A DNA stretch of 64,000 nt from Litoditis marina (GCA_964036275.1 OZ038440.1:8965690-9029689); one strand, 5' to 3'; shown: positions 20,966 to 34,655, counted from the first letter of the stretch. Program-made: numbers and translations. Notes: generated by a model not told the origin, from the sequence alone.

Positions 20966-21052
20966 AGTGTGATAGGGCAGCAAATACCAAATACGTTTGC
21001 TGTGGTAGAATCAAACTGGATACTATCAACTTTAATTCGCTCATCTATATTA

Positions 21053-21629
21053 GACGTTAAGTGAATAATCACGTAAAATTAGCATTCTAATGAGACATCG
21101 TGCACTTTGCCATTGCACGTTTACGAGTACTGCTGTGTTTAAAGAATCCGTCCCGCATTAATTTTGACTTCTGAGTTAACAATGTGACCCTATGGCAAAT
21201 GAAAACCATTATCAAAAATATATACTTTCATAACCCTATCTTGCTCCGTTTTCTCAGAAAAGCGGCTTACGTAATGACACCGATAGGGGGTTGCGTACAG
21301 GGTATGCTCAAAACAGCCTATAGGAGTACAAAAATTCTCTTAAAACACTCTATCACATACGAATACCCAATTAAAGACTACAAAATGAAAATTAATCTGG
21401 ATGTAAATGAACCAAGTCAATTGGCGTCACAGTGAAAATGTTCATGTCCCCTTCTATATTGCTTGATGTTATGCAAATTTTACAAATTTTCAATCAGAAA
21501 GTTTTTTCATGGTCTATGGGAAGACATTGAGAAACTTTTTTGAGCTTTTTAAACTTTTCGGGGAACTCAGATTATAGGGGAACGGTTTCTTTAACATGTT
21601 TCACGTAACTGTGCAATTGACTAACTATA
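21053..21629 (-). repeat. Family B element, copy 2, interrupted by a nested insertion
   Basis: The left part (21053 to 21142) matches other family B copies from AATCACGTAAAATTAGCATTC to CTGCTGTGTTTAA. The right part (21591 to 21629) resumes exactly with TTAACATGTTTCACGTAACT and ends CAATTGACTAAC. The intact copies at 59971 and 37659 show these two parts contiguous. Confidence 0.88.
21143..21590. mobile_element. 448-bp TTAA-flanked element nested in a family B MITE
   Basis: It begins AGAATCCGTCCC and ends GGGAACGGTTTCT; the termini are inverted repeats (AGAAWCCGTnCCC). TTAA stands on both sides, while intact family B copies have a single TTAA at that place (GTGTTTAACATG). So the 4-bp TTAA is a target duplication and the 448 bp is an insertion. 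TTAA duplication is the signature of piggyBac-type transposition, but the terminus is not the usual CCC start, so the superfamily is unsettled. No transposase is encoded; an 83-codon frame at 21184-21435 is not recognisable. Confidence 0.85.
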
Positions 21630-22320
21630 TAAACGCAAATCAAACTCATTACGTTCATTTCTCAAATGAATGGAAGCTTATAAAAATAAATGTTAAACGA
21701 ATGAAGGTGAAATAACACTATTCAGATCCATCAAGTAACTGGATCTCTTGTTTGCCTTGAAAGCTATCTTCCATCACTATGTAATCATGTTTTGTTTTAT
21801 TCTTTGAACGTTCACAACATGTAGTTTGGTAATGAAATTCTTGTTTAAGTCAGAAAGTCAAGAAAAGTTGATGCTTCCAGAAAAAAGAGTTGGTTATTTC
21901 AATTCATCAGCTACTTATGGAAACTAAACCGTTACTTGTGAGCATAAACCATATAAAACTGATAGGCTTTTGATGAAAATCACTAATTTAATATTGTTTT
22001 TGTTACATGTTTACATTCTTACAGTCCTAGTAAGAAATATACCTACTCAGAACTACTCGAACATCCCAACTGTTTTTCTTCCGACTAAACTCAGAATTCG
22101 TGCTGAGGAAGTGAGAGACTCTTATAACTTGTACTTTGTACTATACGTAGGATACAAGTGTGTGCGTCTTTAGCGCACGCATGTAGTTGGGTATCCTCTC
22201 TGTGAGTGTTTTGTATCTCATGTGATACCCCTCCTTCACATCGCAAATACGAGTCAACTACCCTTCAAAGATAGCTGATCACTAAGCAATCGATGGGGAT
22301 CTGGTGGATCCAAATCGGAG

Positions 22321-22398
22321 CTGTAGTTTGTAGTTTGACTTGCGCATCTATCATAAATTGCAGATCCCAAGTTAAACACAGGGAGATCCAACTACAAA
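22321..22398. repeat. Family A short palindromic element, copy 3
   Basis: CTGTAGTTTGTAGTTTGACTT at the left and AGATCCAACTACAAAC at the right form the characteristic TTTGTAGTTTGA/TCAAACTACAAA ends; the interior is diverged. Confidence 0.7.
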
Positions 22399-25321
22399 CA
22401 AAACAGATAAGGTCAACATTTAGCATTTGAGCTTACCCTACTCTTAAAGTGTTTATGCGTTCCTAGACCAAACCACGACTCAAAAATAACCAGATCATTT
22501 ACCGATTGTGAACGTGTGAGCTGAAAAAACCTTCACCCACAGTCTATTTTCTTTCACACGGGAGTTTCCGGAGGTGCTGCAACTGCTAGCTGCCTTCTAA
22601 AAGTTACTTTGTTTCAAATACAAAGTGTGAATTAACGGGGACCAATGATCCTCAAGCAAGTTATTTCGAACAAATTTACGTGGCGCGATAGAAATCCCTC
22701 AAAAACCTCATGAGATACGTCATGGGCATCATCTCATGAACACCTCGTTAGCTATTGAGGAACGTCTGATGTTGTAGCGTAGGGATCAATAGAATCTCAT
22801 CAGCACTTCAAGAGATGTAGCTTATAGGGTATCTCCTGATTTTTTTGGGGGTTTGCTACCGCACCTGGGTTGTATGCGCTAGTGGAAACCTTGCCGTAGT
22901 ATGCCATGAGCGCACGATTTGCGACAGTTAGACAAAATTCGTAGAGATCGCAGGCGGAAACGGTACAACTTGTCGTCACATTCTGTGTTAGTAGTTTGAT
23001 TTCTCTGCCTTTCAGTTATGCGTGGCAGTTTATGCTCTGCTCGAAGTTCAAACTACAGCTCAGATTTGGTCACACCCCATATTGCAAAACGGCATTGCGT
23101 CAATAATTATATATGTATTATAAGTTGACCAGACGGTACTTGTCGTGTGTACATTGTGACATTGAGATGCTCACAATGAAAAGGTTAAGATATCATGAAT
23201 CTCTGTTAAATGTAACCTGTTTGTAGAGCACTTGTGTACTGGCGGGACACGATGTTGGCAAAGATATGCCAACATAAACCTGGATACTGGCAGAATCTTG
23301 ACAGACCCTTGTCACTTCGCCAAAATATAGTCCGGATCGATCGAGCAAATGGGTATGAATGCTACACAGATCCTGATGTCATGAGTTGGGAGAAGTAGGG
23401 TTGTCCAACCATTATAGCAGTGAATTTGATTTTCGGTATACCCTGCTTCGAGAGCTTAGACATACGGAGTATTGGAATCAGTAGCTTATATAGTGTAGTT
23501 AGAATATCAAATATATTTACAACATCTTTGGTATACCCATCAAACTGCAAATATCGCAGAACTTGACGAACTACCTTTTTTATCGCTCTCATCTAGTCTT
23601 ATTCTATCCTTATAGTTAGAATATTCTCCACAGGCGTGTCATTCTCTGGCCTGTAATACGAATAACTTCTGTCCCCGGTTTGTATTATACGTACTGAAAT
23701 ATGATCTCGTCAGATCGTTGAGGCACAGTTTTTATCTGGGATCCGAGCCATTTCGCGCATTCTCAACAGTGTAACGGAAACAGATGGCCGCTGAAATCCG
23801 AGGCACCGGCGGCGAGATCAAAAACTACGAAACTACGGTATTGGCTTACTTTTCCGCGTTTTATCGGACCGGTTTTGAGTACTCTGCACACAAACTCATT
23901 TTTCGACTGAAACCCAGAGTTATCGCTCAAATTTATAGTTTCAAAACGGTGTTTCCTCCACATTTGATGAACGTGTACACAAACGGAAAATTACGAAAGT
24001 ACTGAAAATGTTTCTTTGAAAGTTAATCATGTCCCATCATTTTATCCGTGTTCCTTCCATATTTTCCCGAATGCAAACTAATTCCGGGCGCAGTATTCTG
24101 TGCAGATGCCTTTTATGAGCCATGTAATGGCCGATGTGGCCTCAACCAGATTAATTCCGAGCGCTCGGTATTATGCCCAACTTACAGTAACCAAATATTC
24201 TATCATCATGAATTTTCGCGAACTTGTATATTGAACTATATGACTACTCAACTGTCATCAAATCTATCAGAAAAGCAAGTGTACCATCTGTTGCGACATT
24301 TATCAGAATTTGAAAAGTATAAATAACTCCCTTCAAAAACGTCGACTTCATTTGAATTGATCACATTGAAGAGGTAGTACATTTGACATCGACTATGTGC
24401 GACTTTGTGTTGTTTTTCTATGCGAGTCAACTTTACTTTGGTTTAGTATAGAAACTTGAATCTTCCTAGGACAGATGGCATTGTGTACTTACATTACCGT
24501 AATTAATGAGAGGTACGTGACGCAATGTCCACGCAACGCTAGCAAACACCTGCTGTAACTACAGCACTACATAACATACCTACAACTTCACGTTCCGTTT
24601 CAAAAAGGCTGTTCAGCATCATTTTGACATGAATGTTCCATATGTTTAACAACAATTTCACGTAGAAGTTTTATTAACTACAAAAGCTGGTTGTCTTCAT
24701 TTCAATGTAATTATTGAGACATACATTGAAAACTGTCAGGACTATACAGCAAAAACTGGTACAACTAACGTGAATATATAAATTACATCAGTAAATGAGG
24801 CAAAACCAAGTTAACATCTTTGTTTGATCTTGTTCCAAGTACGTGAAATCGGGGCATTTTCGGGACGTTGGGACATTTTTTGTCCATTGTTATAGCCAAA
24901 CTGTTTCTTCCAATGTTTCAGTGTCCTCATATAAGTTGACCTTGTTCCTCGAGTCGCTGCCCATTTGGGAGTGATTGCACCTCTCACAATTCCATTACAA
25001 GAGCGTCACCTTTTTGTCGTCGGCTGTCGTTTGCGGAAATTGAAAATTAAACTACGCATAGTAAAAAGTTTCGTCGGTGGGAAACTTTCATTTCACAACG
25101 AAATAGTAAACACCAGGCGCGATAGAAAAGTGTGTCTTTTAATGGAAAGTTTTCATGAGCAGCTTAGCAAATCGTCCGTCCACGAGAATTATACTTCATG
25201 TGTGAAAACAACTTGGAATCGAGGGAGTTTGTTTTCAGATCAAAACTGAAAACAAGTTTCCTCGCTCTCATTTGCAACGATTCGAGTATGAAGTGATCAT
25301 TCGCGTATATGTGAGATTGAG

Positions 25322-25444
25322 CTATAGTCCGTTTCATACGCACTGAGACCTGTTTGCAGCGTGCCAAGGTTTTAATGGTGAAAAATAGCCTGGAATATTC
25401 ATTGGCACGCTGCCAAGTCTCAGTGAGAATGACCGGAACTATAC
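25322..25444. repeat. Inverted repeat with about 45-bp arms
   Basis: CTATAGTCCGTTTCATACGC and ACTGAGACCTGTTTGCAGCG at the left pair with TTGGCACGCTGCCAAGTCTC and AGTGAGAATGACCGGAACTA at the right. Loop about 35 bp. A non-autonomous DNA transposon (MITE) is the likely origin. Confidence 0.8.
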
Positions 25445-26630
25445 CATCTTTTTTTATCCATGCTCGGTTCAGCTTGGAGTTCCGGAAACGTTTGTGTTTT
25501 CAAAATTTTCCAAATCATAGAATGTCGGTTCTTGGTGATCACAGCTGTAAAACAGAGTAATGACAAGGAGACAGTGTTTTTGTCGTCTACCTTTCAATCA
25601 GAACTTTGACAGGTTCCTTATTTGGGCCTTGTAATTGTCATTTCTTAAACCGTGCCAGGCACTAGCTCAAGTACATGTCACTTTCTGGCGTTCAGCACTT
25701 CTTATCAGTGGTCTATAAATTTGTATAAACAACCAACAAAAAACTGCACTTCATCTAGAGAGACATGTGCAGTTGAACCGCTATTTTCGTTCATCTTAGC
25801 AAGTGAATGATATAGTTACCTGTAACGTGAAGAAAAATCACCATTCGCCAACTTTATGACTGTCTATGTCCGTTTTATGATGTTTTCCACGTTGTACGGG
25901 ACTTCACGTCAAACTATTATTATATGTATAAAAGTGTCAGCTCAGGTTCGCAAGATTGTTTCAGAAACTTGAAGTTGTACATCAACATCAACTAAAAAGT
26001 CATGCTATAGTCTGCTGTATTCATGCACTGTACAGATTTTTCTAGCAGACAGTTTTTATAGCGTTCTTATCGAGATAGCGAAATGCCACCCAAATAGCTG
26101 TCTTTTCTTTTATGACATTAAAAACGTGGTATTTTTCAAACGTTGAAATCTGGTTTCACAGAAAATCAGCGCTGAACTCCTCAAATTAAGGATAGTTAGA
26201 GTTAGGTTCTATGAAGTTCAATTCTCAAAATTCGAATGAACTGAAGTATTTTATTTGGGAAATTTCTGATTAAGAACTCAAAGCCAAATCGACGTAATAT
26301 ACATTCATTGGGTTCACAATTACTTAACCCCCCCCCCTCCAGTCAAATAGTCTGTCTTCTTGTGTGACTGTGTGTGCTAGTTCCCGTTGGATAACCTATT
26401 CCCATAACTTATGAGTCTATGTAGTTTCTCGACATCAAAGTCACCGCCCCTGTTGTAATTCGCTAATTTATTGACACTTCGCATCGTAGTCGGGTTCTCT
26501 TCCCCACTGCTCCACTTGTCGCACATTGAACTGAATATCAATCTAGAACTTGTTATAATCTATTTCAACTCGTAGACTCCCATGAGATATTTCATCGACA
26601 AGATTTTCAATGAGGCTATACTGTTTTTTG

Positions 26631-26746
26631 CTTAGTCACGTGGAACATGTTAAACACAGCAGAACTCAGAAACGTGCAATGACAACGTGCACGATTCTTC
26701 ATTAGAATGCTAACTTTATGTGACTGTTCAATTTACTTCTAGTATA
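26631..26746 (+). repeat. Family B MITE-like element, copy 3
   Basis: Starts CTTAGTCACGTGGAACATGT and ends TGTTCAATTTACTTCTAGTA; the core AAACACAGCAGAACTCAG is shared with the copies at 9831 and 37659. Confidence 0.82.
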
Positions 26747-27354
26747 TAATAATTTCTAACATGACAAGGTTGTTCTTTTTTCCTTGCAAAAGTCTTCTCT
26801 CTTTTGAATTTCATTATTTTGATTTGAACCTTTTGATTATAACTTTTGATAACCGAAAGAATAGTTAACCTCCTAGTTTGCCTAAAAAATGTTTCCCTGG
26901 TATTTTTTAGCTGACGTTACCGCATGTGCCTCGTGTCCTCACCTGTATCCCATTCACCACCTTTTTGTTATTGTTCTAATTCGTATGTTTGTCCTAGTTA
27001 CATGTGATAATTACGTGTAAAACACGGTCATTGCCCATAACCCCCAGTTATATTCATATGCAGCATGTAATTATGAATGTCTTCTCTAAATGTAATATTA
27101 ATATTCTACATCGACTCTATTCTATTTCCTTAACCTAACTTTTACATCCAACAAAAAAAGTACTTAAAAGGATAAAGTGAAACAACGTGTGCATAGTGTT
27201 TTCTTATTAAGTGATGTTCAATCTTTGTTTTATATATGTTTTATTCTGGGAAATTATTCCATTCAAGTGGAAAACTATCTATGATTCATCTTTGTCAAAC
27301 GTCTCCTTTCCAGCGCCCCGTTCACGAGTCACATTCGTTGGAGGCAGCCGTTGT

Positions 27355-27426
27355 GGGGGTATAGCTCAGGGGTAGAGCGCTCGCTTTGCATGCGAGAAGT
27401 CTGGGGTTCGATTCCCCATACCTCCA
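27355..27426 (+). tRNA. tRNA-Ala (anticodon TGC)
   Basis: A complete cloverleaf of 72 nt. Acceptor GGGGGTA pairs with TACCTCC, followed by discriminator A. The D arm has AGCTCAGGGGTAGAGC (A box), the anticodon stem-loop is CTCGC/TTTGCAT/GCGAG with anticodon TGC, and the T arm is TGGGG TTCGATT CCCCA (B box). A run of six T at about 27429-27434 is the pol III terminator. No intron. Confidence 0.97.
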
Positions 27427-28530
27427 GATTTTTTGCTAAAATTTGCCATACTGCCAAGAAACTGTGCATAACAATTTCGTGCAAGGAACTTTCATCGTTA
27501 CCAAAAGAAACTCACTATCCAAGTTTAGTTTGTTATAGCATTAAACCAATTCCTACGCACTTTTTTTTACTTGACTAACTATCAAAAAATTATTGGTGAT
27601 GAAAAAGGTGTTCGTAGTGAAATTTTATGTCAACGTATGGTCGCTCTTGAGAAATCTCGGACCTATAACTTTTTGTAGTTTTATCCCGATGAAATTAACT
27701 GAAAATTATGCTGTGTATGCTGCGACAGATGTTGCTCTCCGGTCTCCTTTAATAGTCTCATTCGATCTCTCCCTACTCCATATAGTCATTTGTATGTTCT
27801 TCTTCTTAATGTAGAGTACGGTAGAGAAACATGAGTGTCCCATTCAATCATACGCCTGACATGATGAACATTTCTTCGATGTAATCTGATCAAGATGAGT
27901 CGAGTTGAATTACATGAATGACTCCTGGCGCCAGGTTAGATTAGACATAGGAACCACGTATGCATGAACAGTAGCCAAAAACACACCATAAAACCAAAAT
28001 AACTCCATTTTATGTATAAAGTGTCGGTCGGGGAATGTGAGATGAACAGAAATATCTTATGAAACAAAGAAACATTTGCAAATGGGCATTTTTCGTCATT
28101 GGGAGGTTGATAGTTTCACACATTATACGTGACTATGTAGTTGACCAGTATGGTCACACACACTTCGCATCAGTCTTTCTCATCGTCAATCTTATCAGAG
28201 TCGGAGCGTCGAGACTAAAACTTACGGTACAACTCCTGATGTTTCCCACGTCATGATTGATATTTACGTCTAGTCTACTTTGGTCTTTTCTATTTATATC
28301 TTTTCGCATAAGGCACTTCCCGGGAGATAGGATCACAAACTATTAGAGCTGAACTCAATCTTTGTCCAGTCTATCATAGGAGACAGGCGTCTGTCACAAT
28401 GGGCGTGGCTTGTCATGTCGAATGTCGGGTGAAACGCGAGCAGAACTGCCAACTAACCGGGACAGGCTCCAGACATTATAAGGATCCCTCCAAGGCAAGC
28501 GTGAACGATATGTTGCCTTCCCCAATCTGT

Positions 28531-28595
28531 TTGTAGTTTGATCCCGCTACTTTCTGGTCGAAATACGTCAATTGTATCGAGATCAAACTACAACG
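28531..28595. repeat. Family A short palindromic element, copy 4
   Basis: TTGTAGTTTGATCCCG...GAGATCAAACTACAA with GGTCGAAAT inside, as in the copy at 55487. Confidence 0.8.
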
Positions 28596-28661
28596 ATACT
28601 TTGGTACCCTCGACCGCTTACGGAAAAAACTCATGTCTCACTCCTGTTTCTACGTTGCTTC

Positions 28662-28832
28662 TTGTTCTCTGTTCTGCTTTTCTTCTTCTTATTTTTCTTT
28701 TCATCTGGTTTTGTTGTTGTTGCTGTTTCTTCTCGTTCTCTCTCCTCCTCACTGTATCTCTATTGCTCTCTCCTCTCTCTTTCTTCTTCACTCTCTCTCC
28801 CCCCCCCCCTCTTTCTTTCCTCTAAACCTCGA
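28662..28832. repeat. Polypyrimidine (CT)n tract
   Basis: About 170 bp of C/T-rich sequence on the plus strand, ending in a run of ten C. Overlapping open frames in all three plus frames are artefacts of the missing stop trinucleotides. Confidence 0.9.
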
Positions 28833-31167
28833 AATGTTGCGTCCTGTCCCTCTAATCCATTTGTAGTGTTTACCCCCCTATTCTTCACCCACCTGCCCAT
28901 TCCAGGTGCAATCCTCCCCTATAGATGGCTATCTATTTACTAATTGTCACATCTCAACATGCCGACTTTCGAATATGACATGCTGCTATGTTTCTGACAT
29001 TGAACACCCCTGCAATATTCTAGCTCAAGCAAGGTTCACGTAAAACGTGTGAAAAATTGATAAAGTAGGAGACTCACTCTGAAACAACTTTGTTGATGTG
29101 TTTATGCTTCTGTTCTCAACACTATTAACGAAACCATGTTCCTCTTTTCAACTCACAGTTTTCTACAAGGATCACGAATAATTTTATTTATTCTCATACA
29201 TGTCCATTCGTGACTGAGTTCTTCTTCAATTAATAATCTCACCACACATTATAGGCTTTACTTGACTAGTGCGACTTACTCCTATTTGTTAATGTCTTTC
29301 TTCCTTACAGTTCTAAGAAACTACATGTGTACTTTCTGTTTTTTGGCGCGTATTGTATCCAGTCGTCCCTTTTATGAAGTGGTTCCCTCCGATGACCCCA
29401 GATATGGCTAAGTTATGCACTTGCGTAAGTGGCTTCCGTTGCTAAATCCCTTTGGCGCTGCGTTGCGCAAAGGAGGCACCGCCCACTTTCGGGGCGTTGC
29501 ATCAGTGAGAACCACTACCGATAACTTCTTCCCGGTGGAAGTCACTGGAAACGTTCTGCATTTTTCTAACCTATCAAGATCTTCAAACCTTCTTTCTCTA
29601 CCACTCCTCGTTTTCTGAATATCCTCAGGACGATAGTCCGTTTCTTCATTCGATAACCTTCTACAGTATGCTGTCAAATACTCCAGGGGCTTTTATAATG
29701 AACCCTTCAACGTTTTAGTATGAAGTCTTTAGAGTCTGCAGTAGTGAAGAGGGAAAGAGAAGATTTGAAATCATTACAAAAACCTCAAAGTACGAAACTA
29801 TGACCTGGAAGATCGAGCATAATACTGTAGAGAGTTATAAATGCGTGTAACAAACTCCAATTAGGCTAGGTCCAGCTCCTCTAGATGCCTTGATTTTCTA
29901 CCAGTAAAGTTCCTAAACGAGTTCCGCTGCGTCATGACAGCGTAGAAGTATGTAGGATCTCGTCACTTTGTGATGCATTCGACGTCGCATCTGATTGATG
30001 TCTTCTATCCATCCCCCTATCCATATAGTTGATGGATCAACAGGGCCCCCAGCAGCCACCAACAACCAGCCCAGTTTGATTAATACACTTTCAACATGGT
30101 CGCCCGCCTTTTAATCGTAAACACTGTCATCAATTTATGTTTATTTCCGACCTGGTGGCGCGAGTCATTTTCGGCTTAATTTGACGGAAAATTTAGACGT
30201 TAATCGAACCGCCAAAAGCAATTGACGCTAATATTTCGGTGAAACACACATATATCTCGACTTAATAAAGATTGTATCATACATCTATGATGTAAGTTCA
30301 TAAACGGGTTTGTTCGTTTTGTTCCAGTCTCTAACGAGCTCGATGTTGGAAATCTAATTATGGCTAAGAGCCTACTTGAGATGAATTAGTCCTACACTGG
30401 AAGTACGCGGCCGGGAGCTGCATCTCATAATTAGACATGTTAGCAGATGTAATATACGACATTTTTGCTTTGAAAATGCTGCTTTGTACTTTAACTTTTT
30501 CCAGTATGAATAATTGCACACCAAACGTATAATTTCGTGGTCTACTTCTCTATCAGTCATGTATTTCTCCAGCGTTAATGAAAACCTCAGAGTGTGTTTT
30601 TGACAGTCACGAAAAAAATAGTTTGGTGTAATCTTGCATTCCGTATTCTTTGGCATAGGGGTATTTTTTGAGGTGTCTCTATCAAGACATTTCCTTTGAA
30701 TCTTTGGTTTAACAAATATACTATGCTAGTCTATTCTATAGTCCCCCCCCGTCCTTCCAAGTCATTTCTGATAATCTGTCAGCAGATGCACTGGGTGCGG
30801 GAGCCACTAATGTCTGCGACAGTTCTCATGTTCATTCAGGTGTAAACCTGTCACTTCCCTTCCATCAACCTCGCTCCTACCACGTCCCACCGACACTTTT
30901 GTGTCCTACTACTTGGGATGTATTTTAACTAACTTGGTCTCACTGTAATCACAACTCACATAATATTTTTCACTTTTCCTTACATTGATCCGCAACAGTT
31001 CTGTGTCCTACCACTCGAGATAGACTCAATTCATTGTATTCCCAAATTGCAAAATTGTTTTACTTCTCATCTCTTTAATGACTTCGAACAGATTGGGAAT
31101 GACATAATGTGTCCATTGTTTGGCATTTATTTTTTCAGTTTTCAGTTAATCTTCATAAAGACCAATT

Positions 31168-31242
31168 TCAAGCGGAAAGAGAGAGAGGCAGATAAAGAGA
31201 GGGAGAGAGAAAGAAAGAGAGGGCAAGAAAGAAAGAGAGAAT
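31168..31242. repeat. (GA)n-rich simple repeat
   Basis: Repeated GAGAGA/AAAGAG units; the open frame across it is low complexity. Confidence 0.85.
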
Positions 31243-31416
31243 TGGAGTGGGACGCGTTTCGCAGTGCCACTCGTCTCTCTCTCATATACGAATGTGCGTG
31301 TGAATTGTGTGTGACAGCTCCAGATAGGCTGCGGGTGATTGCCGACGACAGTGTGTCATATTATGGCCACTGACACAAGAAAGACGGATGAAGGCGCACC
31401 ACCGAGCTGACACTCG

Positions 31417-31614
31417 TTCCGACAGACAGTTAGACAACCGCTCCCCCACCGCACAGCTACTCTGAAGTTTATACTAAGATTAACAACAAATTTGTAGTTT
31501 GTACTTGAACTACTAAATTTTAGCTTACATCTTGGTGACTTTTTCCGACAGACAGTTAGACAACCGCTCCCCTCCCCCCACTGCACAGCTATTCTGAAGT
31601 TTATGCTGGGATTA
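31417..31614. repeat. Direct duplication, two copies about 126 bp apart
   Basis: TTCCGACAGACAGTTAGACA with ACCGCTCCCC and GCACAGCTAYTCTGAAGTTT occurs at 31417-31482 and again at 31543-31614 with small differences. Probably a segmental tandem duplication. Confidence 0.85.
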
Positions 31615-32401
31615 CCAATTTATTTGAAACTTAGCTCTAGGTTCCCGTAATTTGAAATTTAATTTTTCTAACACCCACACAACCCACCCGCAGATTTTGA
31701 AGTTCATTCACTAATCACCCAACTATCATAAAGGCAATACCTTCACCCACCCCTAGGCTGTTCTCTGATGAAAAAATTGAATGAAACGCATTATGAGAAG
31801 GCCGGAGAGTTGGATTTTCATGCCGTACCAATGAACGTTGACTAGAAAAGTTCGCTATCTTGTGGTCCAGTGCGTGAAACAAAGGTTCTAGGAATAGTTA
31901 CCCTCTCATACAATCTTCTTTTTCTTTAGTGTTGTGCGTATTTCAGATCTCCTCTGGAAATAAGACGAATGTTACTAATTCGCAACTCGTCTTCGTATAA
32001 ATGGGGTGGTAATTCAGTAAATCATAGTCGTGAACCATCTTTACCTTCCTAGGGAACGCCGAGAGCTCGTGCGTTATAGACCCTCTCAACCGGGTGTTCT
32101 CTCTCAAACCCCGAAGAAACTTTCATTCATCTGGTATTGAACTTAGTTCCACCTACTTCGCAAACACTGTCATTTCGTCTGAGTTCTTACGACCAACATT
32201 ATTATAATACCAGAGTTACGAAAATGGTCTATCTCGTGACCAGTCAGCTTCCCCACTGAACTTGGGCCTAATGACTTGACCTGAAACTGACCAGATGAGT
32301 CACCACCTCCGTGACTCAGGTACGGTACTAGGTGTATGAGCGCAGTTTCCGGTTGGTCAAGAAATGTTTCATTTTGCATTTAGAGGAGGACCAAGGCTAT
32401 G

Positions 32402-32452
32402 TTGTAGTTTGCACTCACTACAGGTTAAAAGCTACGGGATGAAACTACAAAG
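32402..32452. repeat. Family A short palindromic element, copy 5
   Basis: TTGTAGTTTGCACTC...GGGATGAAACTACAA, followed by AGGGTAGAATAGGGCAA, which resembles the downstream flank of the copies at 20901 and 39402. Confidence 0.75.
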
Positions 32453-34655
32453 GGTAGAATAGGGCAAGTCATAAGTGAAGGCTTGCGTTAGAAGCGCGAA
32501 CCCTATACCACCGCTTTTCTTCCTAACCTTGCATGTCTGGTTTTTATGCGCTTCTTCGCTCATCAGCACTGAGTGACACATCATTTGCCGCCTGTCAAAT
32601 ACACGTATGTATCGAAGCTCCTTAGTCAATCATCTGTCAAGAAAGTAGGGCCTGAGAGAAGTCTCCAGACGTAATCACGGATATATCCCTGTCATAGGTT
32701 CATATACTCCCTTTCTTTCCGAAGGTGGCATTTACAGTATACTGTTCAACCTCACCTTGACTATACTATGATCAAACCTTTATGATGGAGAAAGTATTAA
32801 TGTTTTGGATTTTAAAGAATGATTTATTTCGCTTCGCTAACATTTTAGTGCGAGAAAGACAAGATTTTAAAATAAGCAACTGAGCCGAATGTGTATACGT
32901 TGAAGTAGATTTTTTTCTATTTTGTTTCGCACAAATGGTGCGAAAAGGACGAATCCCAAAAACACACTTGTAATGTCATGTATTTACAAACGCAGTTTGA
33001 CAAAAAGTCGTGATTCATTCCATTGGCAGTCTAACGAGAGTGTACAACATACGAGCAGCGAATTTTAACTTTCACTACAAAACTTTGTTTGTTTCTTTTC
33101 GATAGTTTCTCTGAGTATTCCATATTTATGTTTCTGGTATCTATGACCTACTTGCCTACTTCGATTGAAATCTATCAAATAACCAAGATAATATCTATAT
33201 AGCGTACACAATTTGAATGAGTGGTCGTTTTCATTTCTCGTTCTACAACACAGGGTATTTCCTAGAGTTTTTATTTATTTGTTGAGAAGAATCGTATGCC
33301 ATACCTGGTCTTACTAGTGGTTTTCGATTGGGTTTCACCAAGCTTATGGATAGAAAACAAAAATTAATTGTAGTGTTATCGTCAGAGTAGAGCATAATTT
33401 GCGCATTATGCCTAGAACCCAGTGGGACTCAATTGAGAACACACCAAAACTTTAAAAGAACCGTGTTTTGTTTGTTCACTCAGTACACAGAGGTACCAGC
33501 GATGGTACATTTCTGACCACTCTTTAATAATCAACATTGAAGATAATTCTTGGGTGTCGTCACAGTCCAGCAGACTGTGCTACGAAACACTTGGCGATAA
33601 GCCAATTACATCATATGCGGAATTCGCAAAACCAAGCCCTCTTTTGCTGTCATTCTCAAGTTTTTTCGACGTCTAGTCTTTTCTAATAATCTCCCACGTG
33701 AGCGAAGAACACGTCACATAAAAGGGGAGTTGTGAAATGTAAATATGCCAGGATTGAATTGACATATCAGCTGATATTGGGTCTGCCACAAATACCTCGA
33801 TGAGTGACACTTGTTTGTCAAGGTTTGCAGTTTTTCTCGCAAAGTACATGGATAGAATCGTATAATCCCTGCGATTGACAGAATGTTGTAAACAGCACAC
33901 GTATCCTCCCCTGAGTGAATAAAAGAAGGAGGAATGACGAAGATACAGCCCGCTCTTAGCTACAGTACTCACAGATAAATTCTATCGCACGCCAACTTTT
34001 TAGCGAACGGCAATATAGTCGCGTAATTCGCACAATCAAAGTTTTTCAAGAACATTTGAAGTACAGTTAATTCAGATGAGAATCAGGCTCACCATTTAAC
34101 ACGATGGTTTGAAGTCTGCTAGATCTCATAAATCTCGGAAGTTCTCTTAATCTCCTTGTGGTTCTTCAAACAGGATGCCAAGCAAAACAATTGATTTAAC
34201 CGTAAACAAAATTCTTTAATTTGGAACCAAACTCAAACTAATATACTCTAACTAAAAGATGGATGCAAGATAACAATGTCGTCCTCTGTCACTCAAAATC
34301 TTCACCCAAAGTGGTAATTGCACCCACTTGTCTAATTGCTCATCTCTACTCTGCATTTCCGGATCATAGCTACTTATCCCTAAATTGATATCCAATTACC
34401 TGTTTCACCTGTATTAGTTGCAATACTTCATTCGTTAGTTTGTGGTCACTCTAGGTTAACCAACACACTGATTGGAAAACTAGTAACTGTTGAAAAACAG
34501 TGACTGTAGAGCTCTACTCAAACAAAATATGACCGCATTTTTCTGCATCTCTATATCTTTCCAATGTTTTTGTTACTCTTCTTTGAAATATTTCTACATA
34601 TTTATAATATTCTAGTTTCGAATGTTGATAATTAACATCATATTGTTTCCTATTC

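Larger units (their letters stand above)
21630..27354. other. Intergenic, no supported gene
   Basis: It contains repeat copies at 22321, 25322 and 26631 and a short C tract near 26330. Small open frames (21970-22173, 23784-24005, 24048-24326, 24965-25249, all plus) lack domains, splice sites and codon bias. The stretch just before the tRNA-Ala gene contains no obvious coding sequence. Confidence 0.5.
27427..34650. other. Intergenic, no supported gene
   Basis: Holds simple repeats (28662-28832, 31168-31242), family A copies (28531, 32402) and a 66-bp direct duplication near 31.4-31.6 kb. A 15-codon Pro/Gln-rich open frame at about 30033-30080 and a 99-codon minus frame at 33673-33972 are not convincing. 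The last few hundred bases should include the F-box gene promoter; no motif is recognisable. Confidence 0.5.

Noticed and set aside
28538..28943. Three overlapping plus-strand open frames of 77-123 codons
   Set aside because: They lie in a C/T-rich simple repeat, where stop codons are rare in every frame; no domain or splice context.
29408..29677. Overlapping open frames on both strands (67 and 89 codons)
   Set aside because: No domain, no splice borders, and equal openness on both strands suggests composition rather than coding.
30033..30080. Short Pro/Gln-rich frame MDQQGPQQPPTTSPV preceded by an AG
   Set aside because: Only 15 codons and no downstream exon to join; could be a first exon, but nothing supports it.
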